Shown here: positions 1 through 5,072 of the stretch, piece after piece
Numbering within the stretch: the first letter of the stretch is position 1
How the letters are laid out: every line of letters starts with the position of its first letter
Source of the DNA: Clostridia bacterium
GTDB taxonomy: Bacteria > Bacillota > Clostridia > UMGS1810
Length of the DNA: 9,833 nucleotides
Assembly (NCBI GenBank): GCA_016293435.1
Contig: JAEDEG010000102.1
Coordinates: 1-9,833, forward strand
Direction: 5' to 3'
The notes under the pieces: model-generated
Seen by the model: the letters and a program-made list of their open reading frames with translations, nothing else
Databases searched by the model: none
What the model was told of the DNA's origin: nothing
Made by a program: the position numbers and the translations under genes

Positions 1-1
1 T

Positions 2-763
2 TCCGAAACCTTCGGTGCAAACGTTGAATGGATAGACGACTCAAATACAGTGGCTGTTGCAACAAAGCAGGGACAACACAAAATAAAAGCTGTAACCGGA
101 GAAAAGAATATAAAGGACGAAAACGGCACGATCCTTATATGCATAGCATATTCGTATCCGGTGATTGATAATTATGAAAAAAACGGATATGTAAGTCAGC
201 TTAATAATGAATATAAGGCTTATGCGGAATGCTTTGTAAGGGATGCAGAATCACATACAGAGGATGCAAGGCTTATGCATGAGGAAATGGGTGCGAATTA
301 CCGCCCGATGGAGTTTAGTCTTTCCTATGAGGTACAGACCGACAGAAAGGGCATCCTTTCCGTTACAAATTATGGTTACTATGACCTTGGCGGTGCTCAT
401 CCGAGCACAACAAGACAGTCAAGAACCTTTGATATGGTAAACGAAAAGGAACTTGCACTTTCCGATGTTGTAAACGGTAACGACGACGAACGCCACACAA
501 TGGTTTATGATGTTTTTATAAAATATTTTGAGGAAAATTATGAGGGCTTTTCTCAAGAAACAGCAGAACTGATAGATGATGAGGCTGACAATGTAAAGTT
601 TTATCTCACAGATGAATCTCTTGTATTATATTTTGACGTATATCAGGTGGGATCTTACGCAATGCAGTATCCTACAGTTGAGCTTTCCTATTCACCGGGA
701 GTGTTCAAGCTCGACCGGTCGGCAGACGGCGCTTTGGACAGTGATTCAAACGGCGGCAACTAA
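2..763 (+). CDS. Stalk-domain / DUF4163-DUF3298 protein, 5'-truncated by window edge
   Basis: The frame is open to the left edge, so the GTG at position 50 is an internal valine and not the start. The first residues, around GANVEWIDDSNTVAVATKQG, look like the end of a copper-amine-oxidase-N-like stalk domain, a cell-surface module in Firmicutes that is not an enzyme. The remainder matches the DUF4163/DUF3298 (RsiV-like) arrangement: NYGYYDLGGAHPSTTRQSRTF followed by ELALSDV, then FYLTDESLVLYFDVYQVGSYA near the end. Proteins of this build are usually exported and anchored to the envelope; RsiV itself is an anti-sigma factor that binds lysozyme, but no anti-sigma region is visible here. The tail after the domain is short, polar and ends in GGN. 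The N-terminus, including any signal peptide, lies outside the window. The family call is fairly sure; the function is unknown. Confidence 0.8.
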   Translation, partial: SETFGANVEWIDDSNTVAVATKQGQHKIKAVTGEKNIKDENGTILICIAYSYPVIDNYEKNGYVSQLNNEYKAYAECFVRDAESHTEDARLMHEEMGANYRPMEFSLSYEVQTDRKGILSVTNYGYYDLGGAHPSTTRQSRTFDMVNEKELALSDVVNGNDDERHTMVYDVFIKYFEENYEGFSQETAELIDDEADNVKFYLTDESLVLYFDVYQVGSYAMQYPTVELSYSPGVFKLDRSADGALDSDSNGGN

Positions 764-806
764 ACAAATGAAATTGCCGATTACATACGATTATAACTAA
801 ATTAAG

Positions 807-849
807 ATGTCCCCCGCCTCTATAGGCGGCGGGTGACATTTAATTTTTT
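807..849 (+). terminator. Intrinsic terminator after the DUF3298 gene
   Basis: A GC-rich hairpin pairs ATGTC (807-811) with GACAT (835-839) and the CCCGCC run with GGCGG, with a small TATA-containing loop, followed by TTAATTTTTT. It lies 44 bp past the stop of the upstream gene. Confidence 0.75.
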
Positions 850-877
850 CAGTGGGAGTTCAATCTCCCACTGAAAA
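846..877. repeat. Perfect inverted repeat (hairpin)
   Basis: CAGTGGGAG at 850-858 is exactly complementary to CTCCCACTG at 865-873 around a 6-base loop, and flanking TTTT/AAAA extends the stem to 846-877. Because T precedes and A follows the stem, it does not look like a normal terminator on either strand. It is more like a dispersed intergenic hairpin repeat or a processing site. Confidence 0.65.
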
Positions 878-891
878 CGTTGAATGACGCG

Positions 892-1007
892 GCTTTGCCG
901 CTTATTGAACGATTACGGTACGGAGAGATTTATATATAACTTTACTTTCTATGATTTCTTTAATGATAAGGGACATTTAAAGGACAAGTGCTTTGCCGCT
1001 TATTGAA
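892..1007 (+). repeat. 18-bp direct repeat pair, 98 bp apart
   Basis: GCTTTGCCGCTTATTGAA occurs identically at 892-909 and 990-1007. The first copy lies in a small hairpin (GCGGC-TTT-GCCGC, 889-901). The second can fold with AATAAGTGG downstream (996-1014). The function is unknown; it could be part of an intergenic repeat family or of a structured RNA. Confidence 0.6.
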
Positions 1008-1008
1008 T

Positions 1009-1040
1009 AAGTGGCTAAGTTTTCAGTCACTTTTGCTTTT
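1009..1040 (+). terminator. Weak terminator-like hairpin, first of a tandem pair
   Basis: AAGTGGCT (1009-1016) pairs with AGTCACTT (1025-1032) with one G-T wobble across an 8-base loop, followed by TTGCTTTTT. The 5' arm also takes part in an alternative hairpin at 996-1014, so the two folds are mutually exclusive. Confidence 0.4.
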
Positions 1041-1041
1041 T

Positions 1042-1068
1042 AACGATCGGTTATGCCGGTCGTTTTTT
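1042..1068 (+). terminator. Strong intrinsic terminator
   Basis: ACGATCGG and CCGGTCGT form an 8-bp stem with one G-T wobble and a short loop, followed directly by seven T. No gene with a visible ribosome binding site ends just upstream. It either backs up the 807-849 terminator, ends a small RNA from the 880-1040 stretch, or insulates the 1142 gene. Confidence 0.7.
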
Positions 1069-1141
1069 TGTGCTCAAAAGGCAGTTTGTACACTGTTATT
1101 TAAGTGAAAAGTAAAACATAAAATTATGAGAGGTGGTATTA

Positions 1142-1306
1142 ATGAATGAATTTGTGGTTGAATTCTTCATAGCAAGTGATGATGAGGAAAATATAAAGCT
1201 GTCAAGCTTAAATGAAAAAGATATGGAAGAGTGGAAAAAAGATATGGAATTACGCGCGCTTAGTGAATACTACAATAAAGAAATAAAAATAAAACAAAAA
1301 ATTTGA
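1142..1306 (+). CDS. Small acidic 54-aa protein upstream of the recombinase
   Basis: A 54-codon frame starts with ATG, with AGAGGTGG 5 nt upstream, and ends with TGA. The protein begins MNEFVVEFFIASDDEENIKL, has a short hydrophobic N-terminal strand, then a charged helical middle (EKDMEEWKKDMELRALSEYY) and a lysine-rich end. It has no signal peptide, membrane segment or zinc motif. I do not recognise the family. It lies 75 bp before the serine recombinase on the same strand and is separated from upstream sequence by a strong terminator, so it probably belongs to the same element. A small accessory factor, including a recombination directionality factor, is possible but unsupported by any visible homology. 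The ribosome binding site and sensible composition support real coding. Confidence 0.65.
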   Translation: MNEFVVEFFIASDDEENIKLSSLNEKDMEEWKKDMELRALSEYYNKEIKIKQKI

Positions 1307-1331
1307 TTTTAAGAAGCGGTTTTACTATAAT
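1303..1331 (+). promoter_or_regulatory. Sigma-A-type promoter for the recombinase
   Basis: TTGATT (1303-1308), a 17-bp spacer and a perfect TATAAT (1326-1331) lie about 50 bp before the recombinase start. The -35 overlaps the stop codon of the small upstream gene. It suggests vegetative-type expression in addition to any read-through from 1142. Confidence 0.6.
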
Positions 1332-1381
1332 AATTGTATGAATAAATAGTTGCCGTTTTTCAGGGAAGGAGGTTAAACAAA

Positions 1382-2830
1382 ATGAAAGTAGCGGCAGCTT
1401 ACATACGAGTTTCTACTGAAGACCAGATTGAGTTCAGTCCGGACAGTCAGTTAGAAAAAATAAAACTCTATGCTGAAAGAAATCAAATTTTATTGCCAAA
1501 AGAATTTATATTTTTAGATGAAGGCATAAGCGGAAGAAATGCGACCAAGCGACCTGCATTTAATGAAATGATTGGTCTTGCTAAACGCAAACCAAAGCCC
1601 TTTGATGTAATACTGGTTTGGAAATACAGCCGATTTGCACGAAACCGTGAAGATAGTGTTGTTTACAAGTCCATGCTCAGAAAAGACCTGAATATTGACG
1701 TTGTTTCAATCAGTGAAGATGTGGGTGATGACAAGATGTCAATCCTGTTTGAAGCAATGATAGAAGCAATGGACGAATATTACAGCATCAACCTTGCAGA
1801 AGAGGTTAAACGAGGAATGACCGAAAAAGCCAAAAGAGGAGGAGTTCTTTCAATTCCTGCTTTTGGGTACAAAGTAGAAAACAATGAATTTGTTATAATT
1901 CCTGAAGAAGCGGAAGTAATAAGAAAGGTTTTCAATGACTATGCAGGGGGCAAAGGTTTTTTATCTATTGCAAAAGCCTTAAATGCTATGGGAGTAAGGA
2001 CGCACAGAGGAAACAAAATTGAAAACAGAACCGTTGAATATTGGCTGAACAACCCTGTATACATAGGCAAAACCCGTTGGAATCCTGACGGCAAACTGTC
2101 AAGAAACTACACGGCTGATACGGCTATCATAAGTGACGGTACACATACACCGATAATTGATATGGAAACATGGGAGAAAGTTCAAGAAAAAATGAAAGAA
2201 CAAAAAGCTAAGTTCAGGAAGTATTACAATCCTGACCGCAAGGACTTATCTCATTGGCTTTCGGGTATTGTAAGATGTGAAAAATGCGGTGCTGTATTAT
2301 CCAATCAAGGGGGCTTTTTCGGTTGCTCTAACAGAAGCAGAGGTACATGCAAGGGTGTTGGATATATTAAATCCGATAAATTGGATGGTATTATATTTAA
2401 TACCTTGTCCGATATAATACTTCCGAATGTTGAGTTTGAATTTGCTGAACCTGAATCTGATGTTCAAACCAATTTAAATGATGATAGCATAATTATTTCA
2501 ACACAAATCCAAAGACTTGAGATACGGTTAGAGCGTATAAAATTAGCGTATGAAGATGGTGTAGACACTCTTGAAGAATACAAATCAAACAAAAAGAGTA
2601 TTCTCTCTGAAATTGATGATTTGAAAAAAGTACTTGAAAAAAACCGGAAAAAAGAGCCTGAAGGAAAAGTCGAAATTTGCAAAAATGACATTTGGAGACT
2701 GACAGATATACTGCAGGATGCAAGCATCAGCAACACCGAAAAAAACAAAGCTGCAAGGTCGATTTTCAAAGAAATTGTCAAAGGTGGGGACGATGGAAAA
2801 ACGCTTAAATGTGTATTTTGGAGGCATTAG
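1382..2830 (+). CDS. Large serine recombinase / site-specific integrase
   Basis: This 482-aa protein belongs to the large serine recombinase family (resolvase N-domain, recombinase domain, zinc ribbon), which integrates and excises phages, transposons and sporulation intervening elements by cutting short att cores. The catalytic N-domain begins MKVAAAYIRVSTEDQ, with nucleophile Ser11 and Arg9; KYSRFARNRE at 81-90 supplies further active-site arginines. The recombinase domain covers about 155-265. The zinc ribbon carries Cys299, Cys302, Cys315 and Cys323. A charged coiled coil follows at about 375-430, the segment that normally controls integration versus excision. Length and domain order are complete, with no frameshift. 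AAGGAGG 9 nt before the ATG fixes the start. Its 3' end lies 69 bp from the broken cotJC gene. No terminator follows, so its transcripts may run antisense into cotJ. Composition is somewhat more AT-rich than the sugar operon, fitting acquisition by transfer. Confidence 0.95.
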   Translation: MKVAAAYIRVSTEDQIEFSPDSQLEKIKLYAERNQILLPKEFIFLDEGISGRNATKRPAFNEMIGLAKRKPKPFDVILVWKYSRFARNREDSVVYKSMLRKDLNIDVVSISEDVGDDKMSILFEAMIEAMDEYYSINLAEEVKRGMTEKAKRGGVLSIPAFGYKVENNEFVIIPEEAEVIRKVFNDYAGGKGFLSIAKALNAMGVRTHRGNKIENRTVEYWLNNPVYIGKTRWNPDGKLSRNYTADTAIISDGTHTPIIDMETWEKVQEKMKEQKAKFRKYYNPDRKDLSHWLSGIVRCEKCGAVLSNQGGFFGCSNRSRGTCKGVGYIKSDKLDGIIFNTLSDIILPNVEFEFAEPESDVQTNLNDDSIIISTQIQRLEIRLERIKLAYEDGVDTLEEYKSNKKSILSEIDDLKKVLEKNRKKEPEGKVEICKNDIWRLTDILQDASISNTEKNKAARSIFKEIVKGGDDGKTLKCVFWRH

Positions 2831-2835
2831 CGACA

Positions 2836-2882
2836 ATCCCTCAGTCAGCTTCGCTGACAGCTCCCTTTACACAAGGGAGCCG
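2836..2882. repeat. Double-hairpin intergenic repeat beside the recombinase
   Basis: Two adjacent hairpins begin five bases after the recombinase stop: GTCAGC-TTC-GCTGAC (2844-2858) and GCTCCCTT-TACAC-AAGGGAGC (2860-2880), the second a perfect 8-bp stem. From memory, sequences of the form CCTCAGTCA...GACAGCTCCCTT...AAGGGAGCC are frequent short repeats between genes of Clostridia. Neither hairpin is followed by a T-run, so it is not a classical terminator. It occupies the space between the recombinase and the junction with cotJC. Confidence 0.65.
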
Positions 2883-2998
2883 GTACTCAAACAGTTGCAA
2901 TCCGGACCGCCGTACTGCGCGATTATCATTTTGGCAAGTGCCGGATTTGGGTTTTTAATTTTGATTGGATACATTAATTTTCTGTCATAATCCCACAT
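2867..2998 (-). pseudogene. cotJC: Interrupted cotJC (spore coat, manganese-catalase family), N-terminal 33 codons only
   Basis: On the minus strand an ATG at 2998, preceded by AGGAGGA (3006-3012), opens a frame beginning MWDYDRKLMYPIKIKNPN and continuing ALAKMIIAQYGGPD. This is the conserved start of CotJC, a manganese-catalase-like spore coat protein of about 190 aa. After codon 33 the expected GELAA-type continuation is replaced by unrelated residues (CNCLSTGSLV) and a TAA at 2867-2869 inside the double-hairpin repeat. The fragment follows cotJB by 12 bp and shares the usual cotJA-cotJB-cotJC order. All 33 codons, the start and the ribosome binding site are undamaged, so the break is recent or the gene is still used, for example after excision of the neighbouring element. 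The rest of cotJC is not in the window. Confidence 0.88.
2883..2915. other. Candidate recombinase attachment junction (hybrid att site)
   Basis: The CotJC reading frame stops matching at 2899/2900. GTAC tetramers lie at 2883-2886 and 2912-2915, exactly symmetrical about 2899, so the two arms have partial dyad symmetry centred on the junction. Large serine recombinases bind inverted half-sites around a 2-bp core, and a hybrid site would join an element arm (left) to a cotJC arm (right). The exact core cannot be fixed without the other end. Confidence 0.4.
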
Positions 2999-3010
2999 AA
3001 CTCATTCCTC

Positions 3011-3391
3011 CTATAATTCCCACGGCCACTTGTAACCGTCTTTGACCCATTGGAAAAATTCCGGGTTGTCACTGTCGCGGGCATAGAGCGGACCGTATTT
3101 TGCAGTGTAATCGCTTTTAAGACTCTTTAAGGTTGCAGCGAGCTTTTTAAAAAGCTCTAACCCTTGTGTACACTCGGGGTGAGTATCAAGATACAAATTG
3201 AGATCGGTAAGTGCAAAGCCGACCTCCTGAATTTTTGTGAGCAATTCGTTTTGTGTTTCCGGAATTGGCGTGGGCTCCATATCGTTTTCGGAATTGTCCG
3301 AACAAAGCGGACAGTTCATATTGTCAGAGTCTGAGCCGTTTTCATTGGTTGGCGAACAGTTAGGCCATAAATTCACATTCTGATTAACCAT
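3011..3391 (-). CDS. cotJB: Spore coat protein CotJB with an unusual N-terminal extension
   Basis: The 126-aa product ends with a typical CotJB domain (about 48-126): ELLTKIQEVGFALTDLNLYL, then DTHPEC, DYTAKYGPLYA and the C-terminal KWPWEL. CotJB is a small coat protein encoded with CotJA and CotJC and deposited on the developing spore by the mother cell. Family members are usually under about 90 aa; here some 45 residues are added in front, low in complexity, rich in Asn, Asp, Glu and Ser, with Cys12 and a CPLC pair (Cys27, Cys30). The start is supported by AAGGAGGA (3399-3406) 7 nt upstream, which overlaps the cotJA stop and so suggests translational coupling. Its own stop overlaps the cotJC ribosome binding site. 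Confidence 0.92.
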   Translation of the reverse strand: MVNQNVNLWPNCSPTNENGSDSDNMNCPLCSDNSENDMEPTPIPETQNELLTKIQEVGFALTDLNLYLDTHPECTQGLELFKKLAATLKSLKSDYTAKYGPLYARDSDNPEFFQWVKDGYKWPWEL

Positions 3392-3404
3392 GAAAAATTC
3401 CTCC

Positions 3405-3584
3405 TTATTTTTTGAACGGATTCATAATCGGATTTTCTCTGTAGGTCGAAAAAGGAATATCCAAATCCTTGAATAATGTTCCTCTCCACAGAGCATCATT
3501 TGTGGAATAGAGATTTTTAAATTCCTGAAACGGTACATATGCAAAAGCAAGATGCGGGTTCTGGGGCATAACAGGTATATTCAT
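3405..3584 (-). CDS. cotJA: Spore coat-associated protein CotJA
   Basis: The protein has 59 residues. The signature runs LAFAYVPFQEFKNLYSTNDA and then ALWRGTLFKDLDIPF, matching CotJA, a small coat-associated protein. A longer frame begins 48 bp upstream, but GGAGG at 3592-3596 sits 7 nt before the ATG at 3584, giving the product MNIPVMPQNPHLAFAYVPF; the extra upstream residues contain this ribosome binding site and are not translated. It is the first gene of the cotJA-cotJB-cotJC' set. In Bacillus subtilis the cotJ operon is under the mother-cell factor sigma-E. Confidence 0.92.
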   Translation of the reverse strand: MNIPVMPQNPHLAFAYVPFQEFKNLYSTNDALWRGTLFKDLDIPFSTYRENPIMNPFKK

Positions 3585-3642
3585 CACTACACCTCCGTTT
3601 TTCTTATTTTGAAGCAAAATCGTTGTTGTCATCTCAAAAAGC

Positions 3643-3650
3643 TTCGTATG
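3643..3650 (-). promoter_or_regulatory. Possible sporulation-sigma -10 element upstream of cotJA
   Basis: CATACGAA on the minus strand, about 59 nt before the cotJA start, resembles the CATACA-type -10 of sigma-E promoters. No well-spaced sigma-E -35 is clear; a TATT lies about 18 bp further upstream, which is longer than usual. No good sigma-A promoter is seen here either. Confidence 0.25.
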
Positions 3651-3794
3651 AAGTAATGTTTTGTGATTAATACCTTGAGCAGTAAAAAACGGATTTCACT
3701 CTGCATCTTTTGGTTGACTCTTTCGATTGTTTGCCTCTATATTTATAGTATTCATCATTTATTTTTTTGGTTACGGATATATTCTGAGTATATA

Positions 3795-3831
3795 AAAAAA
3801 GCTTTTGGTTTGTATATCCAAAAGCTTTTTT
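3795..3831 (-). terminator. Terminator of the DUF3048 lipoprotein gene (bidirectional)
   Basis: GCTTTTGG and CCAAAAGC form an 8-bp stem, extended by A/T runs, around a 9-base loop. It has T-runs on both strands and lies 5 bp after the lipoprotein stop. It separates the lipoprotein gene from the cotJ operon. Confidence 0.85.
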
Positions 3832-3835
3832 GAAT

Positions 3836-4870
3836 TTATGAAATTGAAATATTCTGATTTTGCGGAATAATTTGTACAAATGTGTTGCCGGGATTGAGCT
3901 TCAGCTCTTCGCCGTCTTCTGTTGTGTATACGGTCTTTCCCGATCTTGACGGCTTTGACCAGTTGATGTTTACACATTTGCCGTTTGAGATGTAATAACC
4001 GCTTCCCGAACCGACTGTTTCAACATTTTGACGTCCTGTATTGGATCCGTCATTTAAGTTGTAGTTTTTGAGCTTGTATATAATGATATTTTTGGCTGTC
4101 AGGATATTGCCTGTCTGTGACATATGCTTTTTGCCGTCAACATATCGGTCATATGTCCTTGCCTCTTCGTTGTATTCGTAGGATACTTTGTATGAAGAAG
4201 AATAGGGGAGTTCAATGCTTGTCGCGGCAGTATCTGATTGGGGAGTTGTCTCTTCATCAAAATATGCTGTGTGGCTTACATCGGTTGTGCTGCGGTAGCC
4301 TTTTTTTGCGGTGCCAAGCTCAAAGAGCTTGTCAACACCCGAATATAGGTTGTGCCATGTTTTGTCATAGGTGTTGTCTCTCCAATAAGCCGATTCATCA
4401 CTTCCGAGAATTCCGTTGATATTGTTAACACCCATAGAAGAAATATCGCTCATTGCTTTGGGGCTCCATCCCGCATGGCAGTATATGGCATCGTGCTCAA
4501 GGGCAAAATCGAGGAAATAGTGTCTCGATGAGCGTATCGGCCCCACTTTTTTGAGGTCATGATTTTTAAAGAGAGCCATCATACGGCTTTTGCCGCCTTC
4601 AATTATGATTTCATATACCATATATGCGTTTTCCACGCCAATCTGCGGACGAGCTGCATCAGAATCGTTATCAATCATAACCGCAACGGGACGCACATCC
4701 GACTCCATCATCTCACAAAATTCGTTTGGGGTTTTTTTAGCGTCATTTTCTGTGGTTTCAACAATTTCTTTTTCCTCTTTTCCGTTTTCTGCTTTCTTTT
4801 CTTCCTTCTTACCGCAGGAAGAGCACATAATCATTGAAGCAAAAACTAAGCAAGCTATAAGCTTTTTCAT
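3836..4870 (-). CDS. DUF3048 (YerB-like) lipoprotein
   Basis: The 344-aa product starts with a lipoprotein signal peptide, MKKLIACLVFASMIMCSSCG; Cys19 is the likely lipidated residue, although the lipobox (CSSC) is not canonical. A lysine/glutamate-rich linker follows (21-48). The conserved DUF3048 N-domain begins at RPVAVMIDN (60-68) and includes GPIRSSRHYF (110-119) and CHAGWSP (131-137); a C-terminal half typical of the family runs from about 225 to the end. YerB-type proteins are anchored to the outer face of the membrane and have no settled biochemical role. GAGGAG 9 nt before the ATG supports the start. It is a single-gene unit with its own terminator and a possible promoter at 4933-4962. 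Confidence 0.9.
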   Translation of the reverse strand: MKKLIACLVFASMIMCSSCGKKEEKKAENGKEEKEIVETTENDAKKTPNEFCEMMESDVRPVAVMIDNDSDAARPQIGVENAYMVYEIIIEGGKSRMMALFKNHDLKKVGPIRSSRHYFLDFALEHDAIYCHAGWSPKAMSDISSMGVNNINGILGSDESAYWRDNTYDKTWHNLYSGVDKLFELGTAKKGYRSTTDVSHTAYFDEETTPQSDTAATSIELPYSSSYKVSYEYNEEARTYDRYVDGKKHMSQTGNILTAKNIIIYKLKNYNLNDGSNTGRQNVETVGSGSGYYISNGKCVNINWSKPSRSGKTVYTTEDGEELKLNPGNTFVQIIPQNQNISIS

Positions 4871-4919
4871 AATTGTAATCTCCTCGTATAATTTTTTTTA
4901 GATACAAAAATGTATTTAA

Positions 4920-5072
4920 TTATTTTACAAACATTTTAACAAGAAAATCTTTGTATTTGCAATAGGGCTGATACCTTAGAGGCAGGTCAATGAATGTTTT
5001 ACTGTCTGTATAACTATTTTGTAAAAAAATCTGTTTATCAACATAGGTGTCTTCTATAACGCTGTTTCTTTT
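4920..5072 (-). other. 50-codon open stretch in frame after the acyltransferase stop
   Basis: Directly after the TAA of the acyltransferase gene, the same frame stays open for 50 sense codons and ends at TAA 4920-4922. The translated piece contains stretches such as FIDLPLRYQPYCKYKDFLVK, which read like protein. It has no ATG or ribosome binding site near its beginning. It may be chance, a former C-terminus cut off by a new stop, or the remnant of another gene. No terminator is visible in it. Confidence 0.3.
4933..4962 (-). promoter_or_regulatory. Possible sigma-A promoter for the lipoprotein gene
   Basis: On the minus strand TTGCAA (4957-4962) and TAAAAT (4933-4938) are separated by 18 bp, about 65 bp before the gene. 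The region is AT-rich, so chance matches are easy, and it overlaps the in-frame extension after the acyltransferase gene. Confidence 0.35.

Larger units (their letters stand above)
764..1141. other. Gene-free stretch with hairpins, terminators and a short direct repeat
   Basis: No coding region with a ribosome binding site is visible here. In order it contains the terminator after the DUF3298 gene (807-849), a perfect inverted repeat (846-877), an 18-bp direct repeat (892-909 and 990-1007), two tandem terminator-like hairpins (1009-1040 and 1042-1068), and an AT-rich leader up to the ribosome binding site AGAGGTGG at 1129-1136. An ATG-led frame of 40 codons at 884-1006 lacks a Shine-Dalgarno sequence. 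The end of the recombinase element may lie in this stretch or far to the left. No minus-strand cotJC 3' sequence is present. Confidence 0.6.
1142..2899 (+). mobile_element. Right end of a recombinase-bearing element interrupting cotJC (left end not found)
   Basis: The right boundary is placed at 2899/2900 because CotJC-like coding on the minus strand stops there. The left limit given is only the first gene likely to belong to the element; the true left end is not visible. If the element is a simple insertion into cotJC, the rest of cotJC must lie at its other end, outside the window to the left, so the DUF3298 gene would be inside it. If instead the element ends between 764 and 1141, the cotJC 3' part has been lost or moved. 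The layout resembles skin-type sporulation intervening elements (inference). Confidence 0.6.

Noticed and set aside
884..1006. A 40-codon ATG frame before the terminators
   Set aside because: There is no Shine-Dalgarno sequence, it consists largely of the hairpin and direct-repeat sequence, and no family is recognisable.
892..1007. CRISPR array
   Set aside because: There are only two copies of the 18-mer, 98 bp apart, with no third unit and no cas genes.
764..1141. Left attachment site of the recombinase element
   Set aside because: GTAC occurs at 918-921 and 1088-1091, but no cotJC 3' coding sequence adjoins either, so neither can be called the partner of the 2899 junction.
2718..2990. A 90-codon plus-strand frame overlapping the recombinase end
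   Set aside because: It reads through the recombinase C-terminus in another frame, the double-hairpin repeat and the antisense of cotJC; it has no ribosome binding site at its start and its sequence is explained by those three parts.
3585..3632. 16-residue N-terminal extension of CotJA
   Set aside because: The extension contains the GGAGG that serves the downstream ATG at 3584, and no ribosome binding site precedes the upstream start.
3633..3793. Short minus-strand frames between cotJA and the lipoprotein terminator
   Set aside because: They run through the terminator hairpin, overlap the lipoprotein 3' end in other frames, and lack ribosome binding sites.
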